In this document: positions 18,215-26,906 of the stretch, piece by piece | How the letters are laid out: every line of letters begins with the position of its first letter | Numbering within the stretch: the first letter of the stretch is position 1 | Source: Pseudomonas putida | Lineage (GTDB): Bacteria > Pseudomonadota > Gammaproteobacteria > Pseudomonadales > Pseudomonadaceae | Assembly (NCBI RefSeq): GCF_016406145.1 | Contig: NZ_CP066306.1 | Coordinates: forward strand, 930,001 to 994,000 | Reading direction: 5' to 3' | Length of the DNA: 64,000 nt | Notes under the pieces: model-generated | Database searches by the model: none | Told to the model about the DNA's origin: nothing | What the model saw: the letters and a program-made list of their open reading frames with translations, nothing else | Translations under genes and position numbers: made by a program

Positions 18215-19086
18215 TGGCTGAAGGCGGCGCGATAGTCGCCAGGTGTCGCGCCGACTGCCTGGCGAAAGCGATTGCTGAAATGGCTGGCACTGGCAAACCC
18301 GCACAGCAATGCAACGTCTCCCAATGGCAGCTGGCCCAGGCGCAGCAGTTGGCAGGCCCGATGCAGCCGGCGGGCCAGCAGATACTGGTGCGGCGGCAAG
18401 CCGAAGCTGGTGCGGAACATGCGTGCGAAGTGATACTCGGAGAGGTTGCAACGTACGGCCAACCCACCGAGGGTGATGGGCTGATCCAGGTGTGTCTCGA
18501 TGTATTCCACCAGTTGCCGGCGCAGGTTCGGTGCCAACCCGCCTTTGAGGCGTAACCCCTGGCGCAGCCCTACCTGGCTGAGCACGGCGTGATCGACAAT
18601 CTCGTGTGCCAGGCTGCTGGCCAGCAAGCGCTCGCCTGGCTCTTCCCAGGCCAGGCTGATCAACTGGCGAAAACGCAACGACTGCCGTGGGTCGTCGAGA
18701 AACGTCGCTTCCTGCAGTTGCATCTCCCGCGGTTCCCGGTCGAGCAGACGCACGCAGCCCAGGGCGAATTGCACCTCGCTGATGTACAGGTGCGCCAGGC
18801 GGATCTGCCCATTGACCACCCAGTTGGACTCGTGGCCGGCCGGCATGATGCACAATTTGTCCGGCGCCCCTTTGTCGGCTGGGCGCTGGCGGCGAAAGGT
18901 GCCGGTGCCGTGGGCGATGTAGCACGACAGCGTGTGGTGGCTGGGCGCCTGATAGTCGCGGGCATCGTCACGGTTGCTCCATAGCGCCGCCGCCAGCCCG
19001 TCGCCCAGGTGCGCGCTCAGTTCCAGCCGCGCGTGGGGCGAGGCATGCATGGCGTTGAACACGTGCAGCTGGGTGAGTGGGGTCAT
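18211..19086 (-). CDS. AraC-family transcriptional regulator
   Basis: 291 residues. The C-terminal two-HTH AraC domain (about 190-290) shows ITLGGLAVRCNLSEYHFARMFRTSFGLPPHQYLLARRL and GDVALLCGFASASHFSNRFRQAVGATPGDYR. The N-terminal half is a cupin-like effector region. The ATG at 19086 has AGAGGA 7 nt upstream; the long frame above it is spurious. It is divergent from the EamA transporter and converges on the receptor gene with a 4-nt stop overlap. Control of the EamA gene is a plausible inference. Confidence 0.9.
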   Translation of the reverse strand: MTPLTQLHVFNAMHASPHARLELSAHLGDGLAAALWSNRDDARDYQAPSHHTLSCYIAHGTGTFRRQRPADKGAPDKLCIMPAGHESNWVVNGQIRLAHLYISEVQFALGCVRLLDREPREMQLQEATFLDDPRQSLRFRQLISLAWEEPGERLLASSLAHEIVDHAVLSQVGLRQGLRLKGGLAPNLRRQLVEYIETHLDQPITLGGLAVRCNLSEYHFARMFRTSFGLPPHQYLLARRLHRACQLLRLGQLPLGDVALLCGFASASHFSNRFRQAVGATPGDYRAAFSH

Positions 19087-19207
19087 GGGCGATTCCTCTG
19101 TTGCCATCGTACTGCCGATGCGCCGACGTGGCAGCTCCCTGAGCGTCGAAAAGCGCAAGTTTGTGCAAGCGCACATCACTGGCCGAAGAGAACACTGATG
19201 GCCCTGG

Positions 19208-19250
19208 CGAGGGCTGCGCCCTCGATCGCCGGCAAGCCAGCTCCTACAGG
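19208..19250. repeat. Hairpin plus REP element
   Basis: CGAGGGC-TGC-GCCCTCG (19208-19224, a perfect 7-bp stem) is immediately followed by a REP core containing GCCGGCAAGCCAGCTCCTA up to 19250. The same composite (hairpin then REP) recurs at 42869-42911. It lies between the AraC and EamA genes. Confidence 0.8.
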
Positions 19251-19302
19251 TTGGCCGCAGGGTGCCCCCCGCAATGCATGGTCGTATGCCTAAGGAACCC
19301 TC

Positions 19303-20199
19303 ATGAACCTCTCCCTGTACCTGCTCACTGTCCTGATCTGGGGTACCACCTGGATCGCCCTGAAACTGCAATTGGGCGAAGTCGCCATTGCGGTTTCGAT
19401 CGTTTACCGCTTTGCCTTGGCCGGGCTGATTCTGTTCGCCATCCTGTTGCTCACCCGCCGCCTGCAACCGATGAATCGGCGCGGTCATCTGCTGTGCCTG
19501 GCGCAAGGCCTGTGCCTGTTCTGCGTCAATTTCATGTGTTTCCTCACCGCCAGTCAGTGGATTGCCAGCGGCCTGATCGCCGTGGTGTTTTCCACTGCAA
19601 CACTGTGGAATGCGCTGAATGCGCGCCTCTTTTTCGGCCAGAGGGTTGCCAGCAACGTACTCGGTGGCGGCGCGCTTGGCCTTTTGGGGTTGGGGCTGCT
19701 GTTCTGGCCGGAGCTGTCGCACCATGCGGCAAGCCGCGAAACGCTCTATGGTCTCGGTCTGGCCTTGCTCGGTACGCTGTGTTTTTCGGCAGGCAACATG
19801 CTCTCGAGCATGCAGCAGAAAGCTGGCCTCAAGCCTATGACCACCAATGCCTGGGGCATGGTCTATGGCGCCGCGATGCTGACCGTGTATTGCCTGATCA
19901 GCGGTATTCCATTTGCGATGGAGTGGAACACGCGCTATATCGGCTCGCTGCTGTACCTGGTGATCCCGGGTTCAGTGATCGGCTTCACCGCCTACCTGAC
20001 GTTGGTCGGGCGCATGGGCCCGGAGCGGGCTGCGTATTGCACGGTGTTGTTCCCGCTGGTGGCGCTGAATGTGTCGGCGTTTGCCGAGGGCTATCAATGG
20101 ACAGCCCCCGCTTTGCTCGGGCTGGTCGCTGTCATGGCGGGTAATGTGTTGGTGTTTCGTAAGCGCAAACCCACGCTGGCAGGTGCATTGGCACGTTGA
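19303..20199 (+). CDS. EamA/DMT-family transporter
   Basis: 298 residues with ten hydrophobic helices in two EamA repeats. The first begins YLLTVLIWGTTWIALKLQLG, a typical DMT opening, and the second lies at about 150-290. Such proteins are inner-membrane metabolite or drug exporters (RhaT/YdcZ class). The substrate is not readable. It is divergent from the AraC gene, which may regulate it. Confidence 0.87.
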   Translation: MNLSLYLLTVLIWGTTWIALKLQLGEVAIAVSIVYRFALAGLILFAILLLTRRLQPMNRRGHLLCLAQGLCLFCVNFMCFLTASQWIASGLIAVVFSTATLWNALNARLFFGQRVASNVLGGGALGLLGLGLLFWPELSHHAASRETLYGLGLALLGTLCFSAGNMLSSMQQKAGLKPMTTNAWGMVYGAAMLTVYCLISGIPFAMEWNTRYIGSLLYLVIPGSVIGFTAYLTLVGRMGPERAAYCTVLFPLVALNVSAFAEGYQWTAPALLGLVAVMAGNVLVFRKRKPTLAGALAR

Positions 20200-20288
20200 G
20201 CGCTGCGCTGCAACTGACATAAATGCCAGGTGTTGGTGTGGGGTAGGCTGTTTAGACTTGCCCGGGAGCCATTAGCCCGGAAACGTCA

Positions 20289-21809
20289 ATGCCACCATTG
20301 CTCTCCTGGAACAAGCGACTGTCGCATCGTCAGGTCCAGATGCTCTGCCTGCTCGCCTTGGCTGTTCATCTATTGCCGCTGGTGCTTGCCGATTACGCCT
20401 ATATCGATGATGTGTGGCGCGCCCAGAACGCTGGGCTCACGCTTACCGGCAATGAATCCTGGACAGGGCAGGGGCGCTTCCTGCTCTATCTGATGCATCG
20501 CATGCTGGGCTTCTCTGCCGGGGCTGTGAATCTGTTCCCTTTGCCTATTCTGCTGGCAGCCAGCGTGACTGCCCTGGCGCTCGCCCGGCTGGTGTCACAT
20601 TACTTCCCGGTGCCCACGGCGACCTCCGTGCTGGTGGTGTTGCCCTTATGGTACAACCCCTTCTTTCTGCAGAACCTGTCGTACCAATACGACGCACCCG
20701 GTATGGCGTTGGCGCTGGCTGCATGCGTCTGGGCCATCACGCTGAGTGCCGAGCGCTGGCAGCAGTGCCTGCTGGGCGGCGTGCTGGTGGCATGTGCCGC
20801 GAGTTTCTATCAGGTCAGCATCAACGTCTTCGCTGGCTTGTGCTGCCTCGAAGTCATGCGCCAGGTACTCGGGCATGCCGAGTTGCGCCAGGTCTGCCGT
20901 CATCTTTTCGGCCGGCTGGCACAGCTGCTCGGCGGGTGCCTGCTGTACTCGCTCACGGCCCATCAGTTCATAGATGTCCCCCGCACTGCGTTGCTGCCTC
21001 TGGATGCCCAGTGGTGGCCTGAGGTGTTGCGGCGCCTGGAAGTTATCTTGGGCCACGTGGCGTTGTTGATCACGCCGGGAACGGCGTGGGTGTTCATCGG
21101 CCTTTCGGGGCTGGCGCTCGTGGCGCTGCTGATCGCCTTGCGTGAGGTATTGGTTGATCCACGCCCTGTATGGGAACGGGGGGTGTTGACGGCTGCGCTG
21201 CTGCTGCCCATCCCGGTAGTGGCGTTGCTGGTGTACGGCCTGATGATGGTGTTCGCGCATTTTGACGGTGGCGCACGCCTGTTGATGGGGTTCGGGGTGG
21301 TCTTGATGATGCTGGCACTGCTGGCGCATAGGCTACTGTCAGGGCTTGGCGGTCGGCTGAGGTGGCTGCTGGCTATTCCTGTGTTGTTCATGTTGTCATT
21401 TTCGTTTGCTTACGGCCGAACGCTGATCGTGCAGAAGGAACTGCAACGCATGGTGACGTCTTCGCTCGCCAATGCCATCGAAAGCCGGCCGCAGTTGTAC
21501 GAGACCAAGCGATTCTATGTTTTCGACATCGGTAGCAGCAGACGTTGGTTGCCTGCAGCCAGCGCCAGCTATGAACAGATGCCAGCTTTGCGTTATGTCA
21601 TGAACATCGACTTTCTGCTGTTGCCTGAGATGATGCCGCGCCTCGGGCTGGTCAACTTCGCTAAATCCCCCCCACTCGACCGTGAGCAGGTACTTGCGCG
21701 CGACCATGCAGCGGTGGTGGAGAGCAAGTTTTTCGACATCCACCTGGTCGACGGTAACGGCTATGTGCTCATGAAAGCACCTGTCGAGAGCGAGACCTAC
21801 CGATGGTAA
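20289..21809 (+). CDS. GtrII-like membrane glucosyltransferase
   Basis: 506 residues with about ten membrane helices and an N-terminal periplasmic acidic loop ([18 protein letters not shown]). This is the pattern of the Glucos_trans_II (GtrII-type) proteins that attach a sugar from undecaprenyl carrier to O-antigen on the periplasmic side. The following gtrA and gtrB genes complete the seroconversion cassette. The family is variable and the sugar acceptor is unknown. It overlaps gtrA by 7 nt. Confidence 0.75.
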   Translation: MPPLLSWNKRLSHRQVQMLCLLALAVHLLPLVLADYAYIDDVWRAQNAGLTLTGNESWTGQGRFLLYLMHRMLGFSAGAVNLFPLPILLAASVTALALARLVSHYFPVPTATSVLVVLPLWYNPFFLQNLSYQYDAPGMALALAACVWAITLSAERWQQCLLGGVLVACAASFYQVSINVFAGLCCLEVMRQVLGHAELRQVCRHLFGRLAQLLGGCLLYSLTAHQFIDVPRTALLPLDAQWWPEVLRRLEVILGHVALLITPGTAWVFIGLSGLALVALLIALREVLVDPRPVWERGVLTAALLLPIPVVALLVYGLMMVFAHFDGGARLLMGFGVVLMMLALLAHRLLSGLGGRLRWLLAIPVLFMLSFSFAYGRTLIVQKELQRMVTSSLANAIESRPQLYETKRFYVFDIGSSRRWLPAASASYEQMPALRYVMNIDFLLLPEMMPRLGLVNFAKSPPLDREQVLARDHAAVVESKFFDIHLVDGNGYVLMKAPVESETYRW

Positions 21810-22174
21810 TGGCCCTGCGTTTCTACCGTTATGGCCTCATCGGTGTTGGAAATACGCTGTTGCACTGGGCGGTTTTCTTCCTGCTGCACCAAGCTGCAGG
21901 GCTGAGCCAGGCATTGAGCAACCTCCTGGCATTCACAGTGGCTGTAAGTGCGTCCTATTACCTCAATGCTCGCTTCACGTTTGCCTGCGCGCCGAGCAGG
22001 CTGCGTTACCTGGCGTTCGTGTCGGGCATGGGGTGCCTGAGCCTGAGCATGGGGGCGCTATCGGACCGGGCTGGTTTGTCACCCTGGCTGACCCTCGTGG
22101 CATTTTCCGCCGTCAGCCTGATCATCGGCTATGGCTACTCACGAGCAGTGGTGTTCAAGCGGAGGCAGCCATGA
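21803..22174 (+). CDS. gtrA: GtrA-like flippase
   Basis: 123 residues with four membrane helices. The conserved GtrA features [20 protein letters not shown] and [10 protein letters not shown] are present. It is proposed to flip undecaprenyl-phosphate-linked glucose across the inner membrane. It overlaps both neighbours, by 7 nt upstream and by ATGA with gtrB downstream. Confidence 0.88.
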   Translation: MVMALRFYRYGLIGVGNTLLHWAVFFLLHQAAGLSQALSNLLAFTVAVSASYYLNARFTFACAPSRLRYLAFVSGMGCLSLSMGALSDRAGLSPWLTLVAFSAVSLIIGYGYSRAVVFKRRQP

Positions 22175-23109
22175 ACATTACCTTGGTCGTGCCCCTGTAC
22201 AACGAGCAGGACACCCTCGAACGCTTCTATCACACGGTGCGCAACGAACCGTCTTTACAGGGCTTGGCGGTCGAAATCCTGTTGGTCAACGACGGCAGCA
22301 ACGATGCCAGCGAAGCCATCTGCGCCGAGTTGGCGGCACGTGACGAATGGGTAACCGTCGTCAATTTCTCGCGTAATTTCGGCAAGGAATCGGCGTTGTT
22401 CGCCGGGCTTGAGTACGCCGATGGCGACGCCGTGGTGCCGATCGATGTCGACTTGCAGGACCCGGTCGAGCTTATCGCGCAGATGATCGATGTGTGGCAG
22501 CAAGGGGCGGAGGTGGTTCTGGCAAAGCGCCGTAGTCGCGCCGCTGACACGCGGTTCAAACGGTGGAGCGCACGCTTGTACTACCGCCTGCACAACCGCA
22601 TAGCATCGACTCGGATCGAAGAGAACGTCGGTGATTTTCGCTTGTTGGACCGCAAAGTGGTAGCCGCCATCCGCCAGTTGCCGGAGCAGCAGCTGTTCAT
22701 GAAAGGTGTGTTGTCCTGGGTAGGCTTTCGTACCGAAATCGTCGAGTACGACCGACCTGAACGCACGGCGGGCAACAGCAAGTTCAGCTTCTGGCGGCTG
22801 TGGAACCTGGCCCTGGATGGCATCACCTCGTTCAGCACTGTGCCTTTGCGGCTATGGAGTTACGTGGGCGGAGGGGTATCGCTGTCGGCGTTTGTGTTTG
22901 CGATGTATATGGTGATCGACAAAATCCTGTTCGGAAATGACGTGCCGGGTTATCCGTCATTGATGACGGCAGTGCTGTTCTTGGGCGGTGTGCAGTTGAT
23001 CGGCATCGGAATATTGGGGGAATACATAGGCCGGATCTACCAGGAGACCAAGCATCGGCCCCGGTACGTGGTGCGCAAGGTTCTGAGGCGGCGCAGGCAA
23101 CCCATGTGA
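22171..23109 (+). CDS. gtrB: GtrB-like bactoprenol glucosyltransferase
   Basis: 312 residues. A GT2 domain (about 1-230) carries [40 protein letters not shown] and the metal-binding DVDLQDP. Two C-terminal membrane helices and the [19 protein letters not shown] tail are typical of GtrB/DPM1-like enzymes. It charges undecaprenyl phosphate with a sugar, usually glucose. The start has GGAGG; the 19 bases ending at this ATG also occur at 36025-36043. Confidence 0.92.
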   Translation: MNITLVVPLYNEQDTLERFYHTVRNEPSLQGLAVEILLVNDGSNDASEAICAELAARDEWVTVVNFSRNFGKESALFAGLEYADGDAVVPIDVDLQDPVELIAQMIDVWQQGAEVVLAKRRSRAADTRFKRWSARLYYRLHNRIASTRIEENVGDFRLLDRKVVAAIRQLPEQQLFMKGVLSWVGFRTEIVEYDRPERTAGNSKFSFWRLWNLALDGITSFSTVPLRLWSYVGGGVSLSAFVFAMYMVIDKILFGNDVPGYPSLMTAVLFLGGVQLIGIGILGEYIGRIYQETKHRPRYVVRKVLRRRRQPM

Positions 23110-23149
23110 AGGTTGCCTGGCCTGGTCTGCTCGCGGCAAATACGAGTTA

Positions 23150-24124
23150 TCAGCCCTTCCACACCTGCGGATTCACCAGATCCCGCGGCCGCTCACCCAG
23201 CAGCGCGGCGCGCAGGTTGTCCATCGCCCGGTTGGCCATTGCCTCACGGGTTTCGGCGGTGGCCGAACCGATGTGCGGCAGCGTCAGAGCATTGGGCAAT
23301 TTGAACAGCGGTGATTCGCTCAGCGGCTCCTTCTCGTAGACATCCAGGCCGGCGCCGCGAATGGTGCCGTTGTGCAGCGCCTCGACCAGCGCTGCCTCGT
23401 CTACCACCGGGCCACGGGCTATGTTGATCAGGAAGGCGCTCGGCTTCATCAGCTTCAGCTCGCGAGCACCGATCAGCTTGCGGGTGGCGTCGGACAGCGG
23501 CACCACGATGCAGACGAAATCGGATTCTGTCAGCAGTTGTTCAAGGCTGCGGTATTGGGCCCCCAATTCCTGCTCCAGCGCCTGCTTGCGGCTGTTGCCG
23601 GCATACAGCACCGACATGTTGAAGCCGAAGCGGCCACGGCGTGCGACGGCCGCGCCGATGTTGCCCAGGCCGACGATACCCAGTGTCTTGCCGTACACAT
23701 CGCTGCCGAAGTGCGCCGGGCCGACGGTGGCCTGCCATTGGCCAGCCTTGGTCCAGGCGTCCAGTTCGGCCGTGCGCCGTGCGCAGCCCATGATCAGCGA
23801 AAAGCCCAGGTCGGCGGTGCTTTCAGTGAGCACGTCAGGCGTGTTGGTCAGGGCGATGCCGCGCTCGTTGAAGTAGTCGACGTCGTAGTTGTCGTAGCCC
23901 ACCGACACGCTGGACACCACTTCCAGTTTGGCTGCCCCTTCGAGCTGCGCGCGGCCGAGCTTGCGACCGGCGCCGATCAGGCCGTGGGCTTGGGGCAAAG
24001 CTTCATTGAACTGGGCACTGATGTCGCCGAGCTTGGGGTTGGGCACGATCACGTTGAAGTCTTGCTGCAGGCGCTCGGCCATGGCCGGGGTGATACGGCT
24101 GAAGGCCAGGACGGTCTTTTTCAT
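23150..24124 (-). CDS. 2-hydroxyacid dehydrogenase (GhrB/TkrA-type)
   Basis: 324 residues with the D-2-hydroxyacid dehydrogenase fold. NAD(P) motif GIVGLGNIGAAVARR lies near residues 148-162; catalytic Arg is in INIARGPVVDE, Glu in YEKEPL and His in LPHIGSAT. Closest known roles are glyoxylate/hydroxypyruvate or 2-ketogluconate reduction, which I cannot separate by eye. The ATG at 24124 has GGAAG. It lies downstream of the LysR gene on the same strand, separated by the heptamer inverted repeat. Confidence 0.9.
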   Translation of the reverse strand: MKKTVLAFSRITPAMAERLQQDFNVIVPNPKLGDISAQFNEALPQAHGLIGAGRKLGRAQLEGAAKLEVVSSVSVGYDNYDVDYFNERGIALTNTPDVLTESTADLGFSLIMGCARRTAELDAWTKAGQWQATVGPAHFGSDVYGKTLGIVGLGNIGAAVARRGRFGFNMSVLYAGNSRKQALEQELGAQYRSLEQLLTESDFVCIVVPLSDATRKLIGARELKLMKPSAFLINIARGPVVDEAALVEALHNGTIRGAGLDVYEKEPLSESPLFKLPNALTLPHIGSATAETREAMANRAMDNLRAALLGERPRDLVNPQVWKG

Positions 24125-24144
24125 CGGGCTACTTCCAACGGAAA

Positions 24145-24236
24145 AGCTACAAGCTACAAGCTTCAAGCTGCAAGAAAAAGCAGCGCGTGCACCAATCTGC
24201 TTTTTCTTGCAGCTTGCAGCTTGCAGCTTGCAGCTT
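24145..24236. repeat. Heptamer repeats in inverted array with perfect 19-bp stem
   Basis: Left arm: four 7-base units of type AGCTNCA (24145-24172). Right arm: four tandem GCAGCTT units (24209-24236). The inner sequences 24165-24183 and 24197-24215 are a perfect 19-bp inverted repeat around a 13-nt spacer. It sits between the LysR stop and the dehydrogenase start. A relative lies at 37884-37980. Confidence 0.92.
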
Positions 24237-24250
24237 GCATGCAGCTGCTT

Positions 24251-25198
24251 TCAGTTCGCGATCAGCAACTCGTGGGTTTTCAGGTCCGCTTCATGGGCTG
24301 CGAGAATCTCCGGCAACGAGTTGCGCAGGTACTCAACCCAGGTCTTGATCTTCGCATCCAGGTACTGGCGCGACGGGTAGATCGCATAAAGGTTCAGTTC
24401 CTGCAGTCGGTAGTCCGGCATCACCCGCACCAGGCTGCCATCACGCAAGCCATCGATGGCCGAGTAGATCGGCAGCACGCCCATGCCCATGCCGCTGCGA
24501 ATCGCGGTTTTCATCGCGTCGGCCGAGTTGACCTGGAACGGCGAGCTGGTGATGTTGACCAGCTCCTGGCCTTCCGGGCCGTCGAATAACCATTTTTCCA
24601 GCGGGATCACCGGGCTGACCATGCGCAGGCAGGCATGCTGCAGCAGGTCGACCGGCTTGTGCGCGAAGCCGTTCCTGGCCACGTACTCGGGCGAGGCGCA
24701 GACGATGCTGTAGGTGATGCCCAGGCGCTGCGACACGAAACCTGAGTCCGGCAGCTCGGTGGCCAGCACGATGGACACGTCATAGCCTTCGTCGAGCAGG
24801 TCGGGCACGCGGTTGGCCATGGTCAGGTCGAAGGTCACGTCCGGGTGCGACTCGCGGTAACGGGCGATGGCATCGACCACGAAGTGCTGGCCGACCCCGG
24901 TCATCGAATGCACCTTCAATTGCCCGGCAGGCCGGGCATGCGCGTCGCTTGCCTCGGCTTCGGCCTCTTCGACATAGGTGAGGATCTGTTCACAGCGCAT
25001 CAGGTAACGCTTGCCCGCCTCGGTCAGGGCGATGCGCCGTGTGGTTCGGTTGAGCAGCCGGGTTTGCAGATGGGCTTCCAGATTGGAGACCGCCCGCGAC
25101 ACGTTCGCGGTGGTCGTATCCAGTTGCGCCGCGGCGGCAGTGAAACTGCCAAGCTGGGCTACGCAACTGAAAGCACGCATGTTTTGCAGGGTGTCCAT
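24251..25198 (-). CDS. LysR-family regulator next to aromatic-acid-type efflux genes
   Basis: 315 residues. The HTH at about 1-60 shows FSCVAQLGSFTAAAAQLDTTTANVSRAVSNLEAHL, followed by a LysR substrate domain with GMGMGVLPIYSAIDGLRDGSL. It is divergent from the efflux operon at 25377, which it probably controls in the manner of AaeR/AaeXAB. The inducer is unknown. Confidence 0.92.
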   Translation of the reverse strand: MDTLQNMRAFSCVAQLGSFTAAAAQLDTTTANVSRAVSNLEAHLQTRLLNRTTRRIALTEAGKRYLMRCEQILTYVEEAEAEASDAHARPAGQLKVHSMTGVGQHFVVDAIARYRESHPDVTFDLTMANRVPDLLDEGYDVSIVLATELPDSGFVSQRLGITYSIVCASPEYVARNGFAHKPVDLLQHACLRMVSPVIPLEKWLFDGPEGQELVNITSSPFQVNSADAMKTAIRSGMGMGVLPIYSAIDGLRDGSLVRVMPDYRLQELNLYAIYPSRQYLDAKIKTWVEYLRNSLPEILAAHEADLKTHELLIAN

Positions 25199-25289
25199 GG
25201 GTCACTCTCAAGGTAGAGGGCAAATTGTGTCACGAAGTTGGTTGCATGTGCCTTCGACCAAAGCCGGATTATCGCTGTTTTGGTAACAA

Positions 25290-25338
25290 AGATTCGCAGG
25301 AATCTGCGCTTATCGCCAGTACGGCCGCCCCCTAGAAT
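25290..25338 (+). promoter_or_regulatory. Candidate operator and -10 of the NodT/FusC/HlyD operon
   Basis: AGATTC-GCAG-GAATCT (25290-25305) is a perfect 6-bp inverted repeat in the divergent LysR/efflux gap. TAGAAT at 25333-25338 could be a -10. If so, transcription begins near 25345 and translation must start at the GTG at 25377, not at the TTG at 25338. Confidence 0.4.
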
Positions 25339-25376
25339 TGCCCAGCCCTCCACCTCTTCCTCGGGAAATCGCAGCT

Positions 25377-26906
25377 GTGCCGCGTCGCATCATCAGAACG
25401 CTTCAGGCGTTCAGTGCCTGTGCCCTTAGCCTCACCTTGAGCGGCTGTATCGGAACCTGGGGCATTGCCCCACAGAGCAAGACCCTCCAAGCCAATACCT
25501 TGACCACCGACGCGGCCATCCGTGAAGCCGCCAGCGATGCCCACTGGCCCGACCAGCAGTGGTGGCACGCCTACCGAGATCCGCAGCTCAACCGTTGGCT
25601 CGACCTGGCTATGGCCGGTAGCCCGACCCTGGCCATGGCCGCAGCGCGGGTGCGCGCAGCCAAAGCCATGGCCGGTGTGGTCGAGTCGGCAGAAAAGCTG
25701 CAGGCCAACGGCCAGGCGTCGCTCAAACGCCACAACTGGCCTGAAGACCAGTTCTATGGCCCGGGCGCCCTGTCGGGTGCCAACACCTGGGACAACAACG
25801 CCGCCATCGGCTTCAGCTATGCCCTGGACCTCTGGGGGCGCGAGCGCAATGCCAGCGAACAGGCCGTGGACCAGGCCCACATGAGCGTGGCCGAAGCCCG
25901 CCAGGCGCAACTGGAACTGCAGAACAATGTGGTGCGTGCCTACATTCAGCTCAGCCTGCACTTCGCCCAGCGCGACATCGTCAAGGCCGAGCTGGAGCAG
26001 CAGGAGCAGATCCTGGCTTTGGCCAAGCGCCGCCTGGACGGCGGTATCGGTACCCATTTCGAGGTCAGCCAGGCCGAAGCCCCGCTACCCGAAACCCATC
26101 GCCAACTGGACAGCCTCGACGAAGAAATCGCGCTTACCCGCAATCAGCTGGCTGCGCTGGCGGGCAAGGGGCCAGGGGAGGGGGCGCAGATCCAGCGCCC
26201 CAGCCTGGCCCTCGCCGCCCCGCTGCAACTGCCGTCGGCGCTGCCCGCCGAGCTGGTCGGCCAGCGCCCCGACGTGGTCGCCAGCCGCTGGCAGGTGGCC
26301 GCGCAGGCGCGTGGCATCGACGTCGCCCACGCCGGCTTCTTCCCCAACGTCGACCTGGTCGGCAGCCTGGGCTTCATGGCCACCGGTGGCGGGCCGCTGG
26401 AATTCCTCACCGGGCGCAAGTTCAACTACAACGTCGGGCCGGCCATCAGCCTGCCGATCTTCGACGGCGGCCGCTTGCGCTCGCAGCTGGGTGTGGCCTC
26501 GGCGGGCTATGACGTGGCCGTGGCGCACTACAACCAGACGGTCATCGGCGCGCTGAAGAACATTTCCGACCAGTTGATCCGCCGTGAGTCGATGAAGGAG
26601 CAGGCCCATTTCGCCGCCGAATCCGTGGCCGCTGCACAGAAAACCTACGATATTGCCATGGTCGCCTTCCAGCGCGGGCTGACCGACTACCTCAACGTGC
26701 TCAATGCCCAGACTTTGCTGCTGCGTCAGCAGCAGGTGCAACAGCAGGTGCAGGCCGCGCGCCTGATCGCCCATGCCGAGCTGGTGACCGCGTTGGGTGG
26801 TGGCCTGCAGGCCGGCAAGGACGTGCCTGAGCAGGAGCGCCAGACGGCGCCGAAAACCCCAGCCACCCTGGCTGTTTTCGACCGCAAACCGGACCACGCC
26901 GAATGA
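25377..26906 (+). CDS. NodT-family outer-membrane efflux lipoprotein
   Basis: 509 residues from GTG 25377; a TTG at 25338 would add 13 residues but overlaps a likely -10. Lipobox LTLSGC is near residue 23. The OEP repeats follow, with signatures WWHAYRDPQLNRWLDLAMAG, LDLWGRERN and ERRPDV-like GQRPDVVASRWQVAA. It forms the outer-membrane duct for the FusC/HlyD system encoded next. The stop overlaps the FusC start by 4 nt. Confidence 0.88.
   Translation: MPRRIIRTLQAFSACALSLTLSGCIGTWGIAPQSKTLQANTLTTDAAIREAASDAHWPDQQWWHAYRDPQLNRWLDLAMAGSPTLAMAAARVRAAKAMAGVVESAEKLQANGQASLKRHNWPEDQFYGPGALSGANTWDNNAAIGFSYALDLWGRERNASEQAVDQAHMSVAEARQAQLELQNNVVRAYIQLSLHFAQRDIVKAELEQQEQILALAKRRLDGGIGTHFEVSQAEAPLPETHRQLDSLDEEIALTRNQLAALAGKGPGEGAQIQRPSLALAAPLQLPSALPAELVGQRPDVVASRWQVAAQARGIDVAHAGFFPNVDLVGSLGFMATGGGPLEFLTGRKFNYNVGPAISLPIFDGGRLRSQLGVASAGYDVAVAHYNQTVIGALKNISDQLIRRESMKEQAHFAAESVAAAQKTYDIAMVAFQRGLTDYLNVLNAQTLLLRQQQVQQQVQAARLIAHAELVTALGGGLQAGKDVPEQERQTAPKTPATLAVFDRKPDHAE

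Noticed and set aside
24145..24236. Possible CRISPR-like array from the short repeats
   Set aside because: Units are 7 bp, tandem without spacers and arranged as inverted arms; no cas genes are present.
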